This document shows positions 1-10,080 of a stretch of DNA of 37,411 bases, in pieces; within the stretch, counting starts at the first letter, position 1; each line of letters opens with the position of its first letter. The notes beneath the pieces are model-generated. The model saw nothing but the letters and a program-made list of their open reading frames with translations, searched no databases and was not told where the DNA came from. Source of the stretch: Saccoglossus kowalevskii (taxonomy: Eukaryota > Hemichordata > Enteropneusta > Harrimaniidae); NCBI RefSeq assembly GCF_000003605.2, contig NW_003135345.1, positions 256,706-294,116 on the forward strand, given 5' to 3'. The translations under genes and the position numbers were made by a program.

Positions 1-1082
1 TTAGTATAAGCTAGTAACAACTTGTCAATAATTATGGGATGATTTGTAAGCATAAGATTGTTATGTAAACTTCGTTCATTAATGGAATACAGTGCAATGA
101 TGCTAGAATAGTAAGAATAGTAAAAAAAATTCAGCTAATGTCAGTTGCCCGTGCCATGTGAGCCGGCTACAGAACCAAAACAATCTGTCAGCCTTCGTCG
201 CCCACAGCATCGATATGATTTTATATTGCATAGAAATGAACACTAAATGCAGCTATCCCAGTCAGCAATCGGATCATCAATCTTAGTGGTCCGTAAGTGA
301 ATGTTGTCAAGTTCGAGAGTGTGTTTTAACGTACAGCGACATGAACATTATTGCTACAATTTTGGGCTTGAACATGTTCTATATTCACCCAAAACAAAAA
401 CGAACCTGAAACAATGTAGCTGTCCGATCTAAATGACCTGCGTCTATGAAAATCGAGTCTTATCTCCCTTGCGTTTCTGATCGACAGAAAGTAAGGGCCA
501 ATCTACAATGATTGTTCGCTTATCATCAATTCACAAAGGTCAAAAACATTTTTAAACGTTTTTGAAACGAATCAATATTCTAGTTATCTCTGGTGCGACT
601 GCAGTCTTTAGAACAAACTTGAGGGACTGTAAAATGCAATTTATGGTACGCGACTTAAAAACGCAATTTACACGTGAATTTCCCAACAAACGTTTAAATG
701 TTTTAGTTGTACATGTATGTGGTGTGGCACTGGTGTGGAAAGCAGTCGAATAAAATGGCGACAACCTTCGAACGCATTGTTATGCTAATTTGTTTTTCCG
801 GCATGTTAGTTGACAGAGAAATTTTCGGCGATAGCTATGTGGATTTGAACCAAAATGTTATCGGCAAGACTCAGAATACTGAAACGTAATTGAAGGCAAA
901 TGAACACGTCAAGCAAAAAAATTACTTTTTCCAGTCGTGACGTGAAATGGATACTTATACCATTTTGACTCAGTTGATTTGAGGGTGTCACAATAAGCGA
1001 GGGAGTAAATCGTTTTTATGCTACGAAAAAAATGAAGACCTTGAACGTACTTTTTGGACTTTAGTACAACGTCATTTTTGTT
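1..1082. other. Intergenic, AT-rich, no gene seen
   Basis: Only short chance open frames. The first 17 bases (ttagtataagctagtaa) match the terminal bases of the dispersed repeat found at 1083-1404 and 21274-21566 with one difference, so a further copy may end at the window edge. Confidence 0.5.
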
Positions 1083-1404
1083 TGATTACCTAACGTTTTT
1101 AGGTTCATGTGCTGTAAGTTACAAAGCACTTACCTAAGCGGCCGTCCCTCAGAAAATAATGAAGCAAAGGCATTTTCAATGTCAAAATCGCGAAACTTGC
1201 CCTTTTCACACAAACTGAGAAGTTTGAATTACTAAACAAAGTACAGGACGACGAAGATAAAATATCCAAGAATCAACACATACCAAAAATTATATCACAA
1301 AAGTGAATATATATTCGTGGTGTATTTTAGGTCTAACCAGACCGGAAGTGGAAATTTGTTAGTACTCTAAATATCCAAACATATTTTAGTATAAGGTAGT
1401 AATT
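1083..1404 (+). repeat. Dispersed 0.3-kb repeat, copy 1
   Basis: Begins GATTACCTAACGTTTTTAGG and ends with ATTTTAGTATAAGGTAGTAA. It aligns along its length with 21274-21566 in the same orientation. Shared blocks include GGTTCATGTGCTGTAAGTTA, TACAGGACGACGAAG, ATATCCAAGAA, CAACACATACCA and TCTAAATATCCAAACATATT. Similarity looks above 80% by eye. No coding potential, poly(A) tail or target duplication is evident, so its class is unknown. Confidence 0.85.
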
Positions 1405-2640
1405 ATTATTTTCATTTCTTGGATGCTTTGAACTACACGTAGCATAAATTGAAATCTATGTACTAGTACACTAAAGGATATCTCTGTAGGTCTGTGAATG
1501 TGCTTGTTTTTATTGGGACCTTGTCGTCAATAGCCTTGCATGTGGGCGTCAGTAGGCCCACGCCGGCCGAACGGCATCTGACCTCACTATTAAAGTGTGT
1601 TGGGTTTGGAGCGGCGCGGAAGGCGCAACACACGCGGCCTCGTCAGGCATCAAGTACAAATGAAGAAAAAAAAAACTCTAAACAGCCGTGTACACGGAGT
1701 AATGAAAAAGGATTACACAATACATGTAGTACTACATCGGGTTCAGGGTCCGGACTGTACACCGACGTTGCCGTTTATCCCGACCACCGTCCCTCAACAC
1801 CTTGAGGGACGGTGTCCCGACCTAATACGTGCTGGGTACACGGTGTCCGTCTTTAAACAAACTGTAAACCATGTTTACTCACCCGTTTTGAACGCAATCC
1901 AACAAGCACAAGTCGAGACATTATATTTTAAGAAAATTTCATTATCACTGTGCGTTTCGGCCGATATTTGAATGAGAGCTTCAACTACTAAGTTACTCCG
2001 TGGGCGCCGCCATGTTTGTTTAGGGTCCCCTATCGAACTTAAAATAATCAAGTTTGATTGGCCGAACACTTTGGAAAGAATTCCTTTTTCAAGAAGGCCA
2101 AACCAGAAAAAAAAACATAAAAAAAAAGTACATGAGTGTTATTAAATTTAATGTTTTGCCAGGTGAGTTTTTACGTTATTTAAGAGAGATAGGATACAGT
2201 AAATGACAGTCATTTGATAAATAGCTGTTGCAGCTAGTTTTATAGCCCACCTAATATGTTTGCCTTGGAAAAGAAAGCCTTCGATTCAAAAGATTGATAA
2301 AAGACGTTTTCGTTTTGTAAATACATGTATAGCGCTTCATCTAAAATAACATTATTTTAATTAAAATCGCCTGTGAAATGCCAACCTACACAATTGTGTT
2401 TTTAGTTTATGTTGCCCAGAAATGGATATGTGTAAAAAAAAATTAAATAATAAATCGAGTAAAATTGAAAAAAAAGATTACGAGTTGTAGCCATCTTGGC
2501 TTCCCATCGACTGTTGGGGAAACCTGATAAGGTCAAAGACGACTACCGAATAACAGTTTTCGTGCGTTATCCCAAGAATTGTTAGAACTTTTAGAACATT
2601 AACGTGTCAATAATGACATACCCCTCCCAAATACTGAAAA
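1405..2640. other. Intergenic, with a GC-richer palindromic patch at 1530-1860
   Basis: Most is AT-rich. The part from 1530 to 1860 is GC-richer than its surroundings and carries several inverted repeats: GTGGGC/GCCCAC, the 12-base palindrome CCGTGTACACGG at 1686-1697, and the hairpin at 1785-1814. Two overlapping open frames of 103 and 124 codons here look like no known protein and have no support. Confidence 0.5.
1785..1814. repeat. Perfect 13-bp hairpin
   Basis: CACCGTCCCTCAA at 1785-1797 pairs fully with TTGAGGGACGGTG at 1802-1814 around a four-base loop CACC. Extended outward, the left arm reads CGACCACCGTCCCTCAA. That is close to the TTAA-bounded element termini described elsewhere in the window, so it may be two facing element ends. 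Confidence 0.85.
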
Positions 2641-2906
2641 GGGTGTGAAGCTGGTTGTTTGAAACCCCTACCCCTTATCAGACAGAAATAAACTCAAATT
2701 GTCTACCCATTTTCAGACAAACTGTGGTATTTGACACCCCTTTCCAGACAGTAATCATAAGGGTACCAAGGGAACAGTAGGTGGACTTGAAAGAAAAAAA
2801 ATTAAAATGCTTTGACGATCAAAATGAAGTTACAGAAAGAAAAAATCAGCTTCATTCTCCTGACTCAAGCTCTAGAGACAGTCTTTGGGAAATATGGGCC
2901 CCTTTT
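2641..2906 (+). repeat. Degenerate flank of the 32-bp minisatellite
   Basis: The core CCCCTTTTCAGACAG recurs in decayed form near 2670, 2712 and 2740, with the phrase TGACACCCC between copies. The array that follows seems to have expanded from this core. Confidence 0.55.
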
Positions 2907-3426
2907 CAGACAGAACAAATATATCCCTTTTCCCTTTTCAGACAGAACAAATATATCTCCTTTTCCCTTTTCAGACAGAACAAATATATCTCTTTTCCCT
3001 TTTCAGACAGAACAAATATATCCCTTTTCCCTTTTCAGACAGAACAAATATATCTCTTTTCCCTTTTCAGACAGAACAAATATATCCCTTTTCCCTTTTC
3101 AGACAGAACAAATATATCCCTTTTCCCTTTTCAGACAGAACAAATATATCTCTTTTCCCTTTTCAGACAGAACAAATATATCCCTTTTCCCTTTTCAGAC
3201 AGAACAAATATATCCCTTTTCCCTTTTCAGACAGAACAAATATATCTCTTTTCCCTTTTCAGACAGAACAAATATATCCCTTTTCCCTTTTCAGACAGAA
3301 CAAATATATCTCTTTTCCCTTTTCAGACAGAACAAATATATCCCTTTTCCCTTTTCAGACAGAACAAATATATCCCTTTTCCCTTTTCAGACAGAACAAA
3401 TATATCCCTTTTCCCTTTTCAGACAG
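2907..3426 (+). repeat. 32-bp minisatellite, 16 full copies
   Basis: The unit starts CAGACAGAACAAATATATCC and finishes with two CCCTTTT blocks; starts fall every 32 bases from 2907 to 3420, with one 33-base copy at 2939. Copies differ mainly by CCC versus CTC after TATAT. In order they read C, T (long), T, C, T, C, C, T, C, C, T, C, T, C, C, C. There is no unique spacer, so it is not CRISPR-like. The unit has no stop in any forward frame, which produces three long overlapping open frames that I regard as non-coding. Confidence 0.97.
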
Positions 3427-3490
3427 ACAGGGTAAAATAACATACCCCTTTTAAGACAGAAGTGGTAATTTCGGGACCCTCTTTTGGCGG

Positions 3491-3522
3491 CACCACCGCC
3501 CGAGGCCCCGAGGGACGGTGGT

Positions 3523-3523
<1 letters not shown>
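3491..3523. repeat. GC-rich hairpin beside a TA tract
   Basis: CACCACCG at 3491-3498 pairs with CGGTGGTG at 3516-3523 across a GC-rich loop. The right arm reads GAGGGACGGTGGTGG, like the hairpin at 1785 and the TTAA-bounded element ends. Confidence 0.6.

Positions 3524-3525
<2 letters not shown>

Positions 3526-3572
<47 letters not shown>
3526..3572. repeat. (AT)n microsatellite
   Basis: 47 bases of uninterrupted alternating A and T. Confidence 0.98.
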
Positions 3573-3573
<1 letters not shown>

Positions 3574-5011
3574 CACTTCAATGTGAGTACCCCTCCCGGG
3601 CATAACTCCCTTTTATGCCAACTGGCATGAAATGACACCCCAGTCGGACAGCACATATATTCCCGTATAGCTTTTCTATGGGATAGATTTTCAAATTTGC
3701 CATAGTACATGTAGCTATAATACAATATATACCGTAAATATATATGTTTGTCCGTATTTAAATGATTCTTTTTATCCGTTATTCCTTAACATCCTCGTAT
3801 ATTCAACGCCATGTTAACCAGGAGAAAACAATCACCGCACCGGCGCATCTATGAAAAAAAGGCCGTTGACATTTTTCGTCTTCTTGCGAATATTGAACAT
3901 TCTCCCGTAAGACATTATAACTATCCAATCATAATGGCAATTCGATTGAACTCAGATTCTAGTTGTATATTTATTTTTCTTTAATTGTTTAAAATAAGTA
4001 TTTAATTATTTATTTTTCATATATGTTATTCTATTTTGTTATTGTAGAGTGAATTGACTAAGAAGGTCAGACTGAATAAAATTATTATAATTTGTCAGAT
4101 TGACTCAAAAGATTACATGTCACGTGATGTTGCAACCTAATTCGTGACAATGAAGTTCATAAATGACGTTAATATTTCCATGGCAACGCTACCGAATCAG
4201 CATAAATTGTTCACAGTGATGGCCCCTCATCAATCCGGAATAAAATAAAGTTATAATCGCCATGGTTACGCTCTTATATCGGTGATCACGACTAAACACT
4301 TGGGTAGTACCGCCACTCCCGTGTTTAAGGTCGTTCGTGTTTATCGCGATTCATTTTGGTTTAAAAACTTGAAAATGTACACAATTATTGATTTGGCCAT
4401 ATGAGTACCAATCTTGTCACTACATAATACTTAGTTTTAGGGAAACGCTATGCCGTATGAAACAATGAAAAATTGCCCCAAAATTAATATTTGCATGAAA
4501 ATGTCACCTATGTTTGTCGGAAAGTAGTTCGGTAACTATATATTGTTATCTGCGTACGGTGAACAAAAGCATACTAGTAATTTTAACCAATATTGTAAAT
4601 GTTGAAGAAACATGATAATTTGTTTTAATGATAACCTCCTACCTTAAGTGCGACACAAATCCAATTTTTTGCTCGATATGTGACTTAGAATTGAAACGTT
4701 CGATCTCATTTATGTTAGTAACAGAGCTCGTGACCTGACTCACAAGAGAGCGGAAAATCTTAACTATGACGTCATTGTCCCGTAGCAGGTTTTATTATTA
4801 AGCTGAAAAATTGAATACGATTTTCTTATTAATATAAGTAGATGATGACCCCACTTAAATGTAGGTGTACGTGTATAGACTCTATTCTAATGAAATGCCA
4901 TGGGGTTATGCGTGTTAACAAACGGAGTCGGCATGCTATGAGGTGTATAGTGATCCTGCCACTAAAATTAAAAAAATGTTTAATCTCTATTGTGATTAAT
5001 ATAACTCACAA
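3573..5011. other. Intergenic, no gene seen
   Basis: AT-rich single-copy-looking sequence. It includes two CCATGG-centred, X-box-like motifs 82 bases apart (4174-4187 and 4256-4269) and a palindromic CRE octamer at 4767-4774. Confidence 0.5.
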
Positions 5012-5211
5012 TGTAATAGGTGATTTTCCGTTCAACTGCGAGATCTCGCAATTTGCGTGAAAGATGCGCGCCGAACGTCAGCCGCGGTTGTTGAATCCCC
5101 CGCGGTTGTTGTCGCCACTGTGACGCTATGGCCTTTGTTTGTTTTGTTTTTACATTCGATTTCACGCATAACGCGGGATCTCGCAGTAAACGGAAAATGG
5201 TCTATTATAGG
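5012..5211. mobile_element. Inverted-repeat element (MITE-like), about 200 bp
   Basis: The left arm includes ATTTTCCGTTCAACTGCGAG followed by ATCTCGCAATTTGCGTGAAA (about 5023-5062). The right arm, about 5159-5197, reads as its reverse complement with few changes: ATTTTCCGTTTACTGCGAG then ATCCCGCGTTATGCGTGAAA. Outside these, TAATAGG and CCTATAATAG extend the arms to about 5012 and 5211. The interior has the direct repeat CCGCGGTTGTTG twice. It has no transposase, so it would be a non-autonomous DNA element. Exact ends and target duplication are uncertain. Confidence 0.75.
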
Positions 5212-6756
5212 TCATCCAATCAATCAAGGGATAGATTAAAAAACAATTATGTTCATAATCCTTACACAAACACACACCCAATCCTATGTAGTAAATTATT
5301 TAAAAAAAAATCTTATATTTTATATATTTTTACCAAACCATACCAAATCAGATTGTCATGGGAGTAGTAGTACAATATGATATGATAGTACAAAATGCAG
5401 AGGTGGTATCACGAAATTTTGCATGACGGGGCGAGATCTGCTCACCACTTTGCGCCGTAGGCACGACCTTAATAGAAGGTCCGGGGCATGCACCCCTTAA
5501 CAATTTTGAAATATATAGACTCTCTGAAACGCTATTTCCTGCATTTTGAGGGGCAAATTTTGCTGACACAAGGCGTTTAAGCTTGATTGGGAGGGGGGAG
5601 CCCACCAACATTTTTTCGAGTGAGCGACCGTCCCCTCTATCGCCGCCACTGCATATAGATACGGTAATAATTGTCTGGTTTTGAAGGGGCTAGATATTCC
5701 GGAATAAAATAAATATAAACACGACATGGTTTGGGTGAGTGTGGTGTTCTCGTATGTGAAGAAATACAAGTATGTTGAATTTAAAAACAATCAACATCAT
5801 AAGCGACACACAATATGGTCACTAGTATTCGGTCATCGCCTCACCTCCTCGCAGACCCTGTTCGTCCTCAAGTATTATATATACAGGGTAGCAACTGGTA
5901 AAAACGTGTTAAAATTGATCTGCGGTTCAGATAATCTCTAAAAGTTACTAAGCATGCTAACAACGTATACATCATTTAAAAGTTAAGATATAAGCGAATA
6001 CGACAGTGTATATTGGTATATGCTATACCATTGATGGCACCGCCATCGGAAAACAGGCTGTGGTGTTCTGAAAAAGTGAGAGGTTGGACAAATAGGGTGT
6101 TTGATAAAGAAGAATGTCGGACAACTGGTGTGTCGGACAACTGAGATGTTGTACAACATCGTGTCGGAAAACTAAACTAAACTGAACTATAATTACGTGG
6201 TTCAAACATTTTTATATAGAGAAGACAAAGTACTGGACCGAAATCGCCACGAATTTCAAAATCTGTGATTATAGCACATATTTTCTATATGATAGTTCAT
6301 ATTTGGGAATATTTCGTAAAGAGTTTGTTAGCACTTTCTGGCATATTGCTCATATCAGTCGAAAACGTTAATTTTTGAAACTTGAGTTACAATAAAGGGT
6401 GTCAGGATCAAAAGTCCACCAGACCAAAAGACAAGTATCAGGCAAGACAAAATGTCCCCCATACGATCAGTCATACTCTGCCGGGACTGTCCGTTATTGA
6501 CATGAATATTATTGTTTCTTTACGAGCACGTTGCATGCCGCATAGCGTCGAAGTTCAAAGTGATCTGAAAGCTAACAGACAGGTGTATATATTATTATTT
6601 TTTAATAATAATATTTTCATTACGTTTGCAGAAACAAATATTTTAACATTTTGACCATTGAAAGCTGAGTTTCCGAATAGACAGTCCAGTTTGTTACAAT
6701 GAGAAAGTTTACAACGCTGTTGAGTTGTTGGATTTATTCACATTGTTGTATTATCT
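5212..6756. other. Intergenic, no gene seen
   Basis: Small open frames only. A short local repeat of TGTCGGACAACTG lies near 6115-6145, and a stretch with GACAAAATGTCC-type phrases near 6410-6465. Confidence 0.45.
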
Positions 6757-6879
6757 TTAAAGCGGGAGGGTCGTCACCTGCGCACGCGCGGGAATTGAGT
6801 TCCAATTGACGATAACAACACACCCTAAAAACGCAAAGGCCATCTGACGCATGCACAGTTGACGACTCCTCTGCTTTAA
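6757..6879. mobile_element. TTAA-bounded palindromic element, copy H (123 bp)
   Basis: The left end is TTAAAGCGGGAGGGTCGTCA with CCTGCGCACGCG following. The right end, read on the other strand, is TTAAAGCAGAGGAGTCGTCA with ACTGTGCATGCG. Both ends carry TTAA (6757-6760 and 6876-6879). The GTCGTC core and CGCAYGCG-type block link it to the other family members. Confidence 0.7.
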
Positions 6880-8771
6880 TATGTTCTTGTGATAACTCTG
6901 AGTGAAAGTGTATTGTGCGTATTTAAAAGTTGCGGAGTGAAGTGTTAGTTCCAGTACGCCGTATCCCGTGATAGCGATCGCAGAGGCTGAACTGTTGATT
7001 TGATTTGCATCTCGGTTATTAGTAACCGTGTTTGCATTGACCTGGCGTGTGACGGTGTCATAGGTCAATCTAGCATTACAGTAATCCACACAAGATGTAA
7101 TTAATATTTAGTGCTATTCGTAATCTCTTATCAGGAAGAAATCAAAGAGGTGACCATTCTTTACAGTTTTTTTGAACATGTACACCAACTTGAACTTCAT
7201 ATCAAGAGTTTTGTCCGAGCACCAGATAGACCTCAATATTGTTCAAGTTCACCAATCATCGAGATTTTAGGCGTCACTAAAATCAATGCAACAGCCTTGT
7301 CATATATCTAGTTAGGCGTTTTCTTCAATAAATGAAAAAAGTTGTTCAATATAAAATTATTTATGCAAAATAAGAACAAACGGGCATATCATCCAAAATC
7401 GGGTGGGAGAAAAACGACATTACATTGAACTCTCGTAAACAGCGCCACCTTCGGCAAAAATTGTGAAAACTTGTTTAGATAGAAGCCACTAATTAGCCAG
7501 TAATCATTATTAATTTAACATTTCTTTGATCTGTTATTTTTATGTACTGAGTTATTTTATTGGCGAAGTATGGGTAAATGTCATAATTAGTGTATACGTT
7601 TATTTTAATGCTCTGAACCAATGCCAGTAAGAATGTTTCTGTAACAAAATTGGGAGTCACCGTAACATTTAAAAAAAGTTAAATATAGAGATGGCGTCCA
7701 TTTTGTCACTTATGGAATCTTATTGACATTGCGCTCCATGGTAATATCATTCCCTCATGCTTGTTTCTCGGTGTAAAATACAATCTGATTAAAATATGAT
7801 TAAAACAGCAAAAAAATAAAAAAATAAATAAAAGAAAGTAAAAGAAAGCGTATGATAAAAGTAAATAATTAAAAACACATTTGAAAAGAAGAAAAAGGCC
7901 AAACAGGGATATTATTTTAATCAGATTGGTGAAAAATATGGATATCTTTATTAATAAGGGCACACAACAATCACACTGCGTGTATAATTGAATGATTATT
8001 TGCAGGTAAATACAAACTGTCACAACGCACGTATGATAATTTTAATCATTTTAATGTCCTTATAATAAGAGAATGCACATAACAGTAGTATTCGGCTTAA
8101 TTATATATTTGTTCTTAATAATCAGTATTTTCTGATTATCAATAATCAGTTATTGTGCACGCTGTGCATGAAGTGAAATACAAATATGTTTTACAAATGG
8201 TTATTTGTGAGTGTGTATTAAAACAAACTAAGTAATTATACTGTTACAGTATTGGTGTGATTAACAACGGGCCATCGAAGTGGCGTTAACAATGACGATA
8301 TATTAACATGCTTGCAAATGAAACAAAACGGTCGTCTCCAGAAAAAAAAAATGAGCTAACACTGGTCAATATTTTATCTCAATAAACATTTTCTGTAGTC
8401 ATGCCCTCTAGAGACGAATCGAGTCTGTGACGTCACAAAGTACAAGCGATTCAACTTTAGACTTAGCTGCATGGAGTGAAATCTTTACAGTCAAAATAAA
8501 AGCCAAAAAGTAACGGGTAGTATTATCATAATGACTGAAGCTCTGAACAGTATAAAGTTTTTGTGTAATTGACTGTTTAGGAATCTGTTATCATAACGAT
8601 TATTTGAGTTTATAAAACTTTTTCTGTAATTTGCAAGTTCTCTATTGAGTGCTCTGATTGGGTAAAATGTTTATTTTCTTAGTGGCGGATGACTACAGAT
8701 CAAAACACTATAGGCGGTCAACCCTTTCACCATGAGCCGGTCGTTACGTCACACAAGCGGCCCGGCACCAG

Positions 8772-8801
8772 CGGGCGCGATTTATAGGAAAGTTGCGCCC
8801 G
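8772..8801. repeat. GC-rich hairpin in an AT-rich setting
   Basis: CGGGCGC at 8772-8778 pairs with GCGCCCG at 8795-8801, extended inward by a wobble pair and an A-T pair. The surrounding 8740-8810 is markedly GC-richer than its neighbours. Function unknown. Confidence 0.55.
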
Positions 8802-9013
8802 GCATTTTTCTCCAAAGTTGGTGAGTTGTTTGTTTGTTGTGTCGTCTGAATGAATATGAAAACAGTAACCTCTATTGAATGCACCAATAAGAAATCGCCG
8901 TACTCAGTGTGTTCTCTTGGAAGTGCACACGCTGAGAATTAATGAGACTGAATGAAGTATGAATTTGAGAATTCGTCCTGAATTGCCCAGCAGAATTTCG
9001 AAAAAAAGTTCCA

Positions 9014-9041
9014 CCATGGAACTAGGTTTGTAGTTCCATGG
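9014..9041. repeat. Perfect 11-bp hairpin with nested palindromes
   Basis: CCATGGAACTA at 9014-9024 pairs with TAGTTCCATGG at 9031-9041 around a six-base loop. GTTCCAC occurs on both outer sides as a direct repeat (9008-9014 and 9041-9047). Confidence 0.75.
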
Positions 9042-9155
9042 TTCCACGCACCATTGGAAATACAGTTCGAAAACTTTAAAACCTAAAAAGAGGAAACATG
9101 CAGCTGATCTAAAATATAAGTGAAGTATACACTCACCTGCACTAACGGCAAGTTG

Positions 9156-9204
9156 TTAATAGGCGGCGGTCGTCGCGCAGCGCATGTGCAACATTTGTGT
9201 TGAT
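9156..9204. mobile_element. TTAA-bounded element, copy F (partial end)
   Basis: Starts at TTAA with TTAATAGGCGGCGGTCGTCG, then CGCAGCGCATGTG and ACATTTGTGTTGAT. This matches the right end of copy C (22798-23049) read on the opposite strand over about 49 bases with few differences. Beyond 9204 the match fades into weaker similarity to copy D; I cannot place a second terminus. Confidence 0.7.
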
Positions 9205-9582
9205 TTCCCACAGTGCAATGCGTCTTTTCAATAGAAATCACGAGTACGAGTTTTGAACTGGGCGCAACGTACACTAAGTACCGCCGGCGGCAAAATGCAA
9301 ATGCAGTTCGTTCATAAATAGGAATAAATACCCCCTAAATCGTCACGCATACACTAGGACCTAGAACATTCACACCAATCATCCCCAGGATTGTAACCGG
9401 AGAAGGTTTCGGGTTATCTGGTTGCTTAGATACTATACGCGCGAAGTTGGGTGGTTGATTCACTTCCGATCAACGGGGATATATTTTCAGGCTGATATTT
9501 TAATTTACCAACTATAAAGTACAGTACAGAGTATGTTGATACTGTATTTGAAGGCAAAAATCTTAAAATAGGAAAACACTCT
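9205..9582. other. Intergenic, no gene seen
   Basis: Contains possible decayed interior of copy F and otherwise unremarkable sequence. Confidence 0.4.
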
Positions 9583-10080
9583 TTTAATTTTACAAGGAAA
9601 AAAATCATACTAATCGACTTGTGAACAAACTGTGACAAACGGGTTCACTGACGACGAGTTATAAAACGGCTCCATTTCGAGTCCACTGCGGGCGCTCAGT
9701 AGCATAGTAATTATGAAATATGAAACTCTGATGTCCTATATTTGAAGTGCACAACAAAATGACCAGCTTACATAAATTTTCAATTAAAATTAGATAATAC
9801 ATATAATAATCGCAGAATTTTTGTAGAATGCATAATTATACTGCAGAAATATTGAAACATTAATGTAATGTACAAAGTCATAATTTAACGAATTTAACAG
9901 AAAATGTAATATAAAACATTTCGCTCTTAAAAACGGTTAGCATAGTAATGTATATACATTGTGTAATACTTTGGGTAAAAGCAGTAGTTTGTTTTAAAAC
10001 AGTTATCTGTAATTTGAGATTGAAAGACTTTTCATTAAAAAATACAAATGCTATCCCTTTTTAGATGTGAAAAATGCTGC
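9583..10080 (-). other. Putative 3' UTR of the K2P gene, with an ATTAAA candidate poly(A) signal
   Basis: AT-rich sequence directly downstream of the TAA. No AATAAA is seen on the minus strand in the first several hundred bases. The variant ATTAAA at 9583-9588 (minus strand) is the nearest common hexamer and would give a 3' UTR of about 0.5 kb. Its use is inference. Confidence 0.3.

Larger units (their letters stand above)
6880..9155. other. Intergenic, no gene seen
   Basis: AT-rich with homopolymer runs; a 105-codon Phe/Leu-rich frame at 7706-8023 (minus) is low-complexity. Contains a palindromic CRE octamer at 8428-8435, a GC-rich hairpin at 8772-8801 and an 11-bp hairpin at 9014-9041. Confidence 0.5.

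Noticed and set aside
2907-3426. CRISPR-like array of direct repeats
   Set aside because: Units abut with no unique spacers and the genome is animal; it is a minisatellite.
2781-3454. Three overlapping open frames of 189-219 codons
   Set aside because: They are the 32-bp minisatellite read in its three stop-free frames, with no other coding evidence.
6757-7089. 110-codon minus-strand frame
   Set aside because: It begins in single-copy-looking sequence and ends within TTAA-bounded element H; no domain or context supports it.
7706-8023. 105-codon minus-strand frame rich in Phe, Leu and Tyr
   Set aside because: It reads AT-rich low-complexity sequence and resembles no protein.
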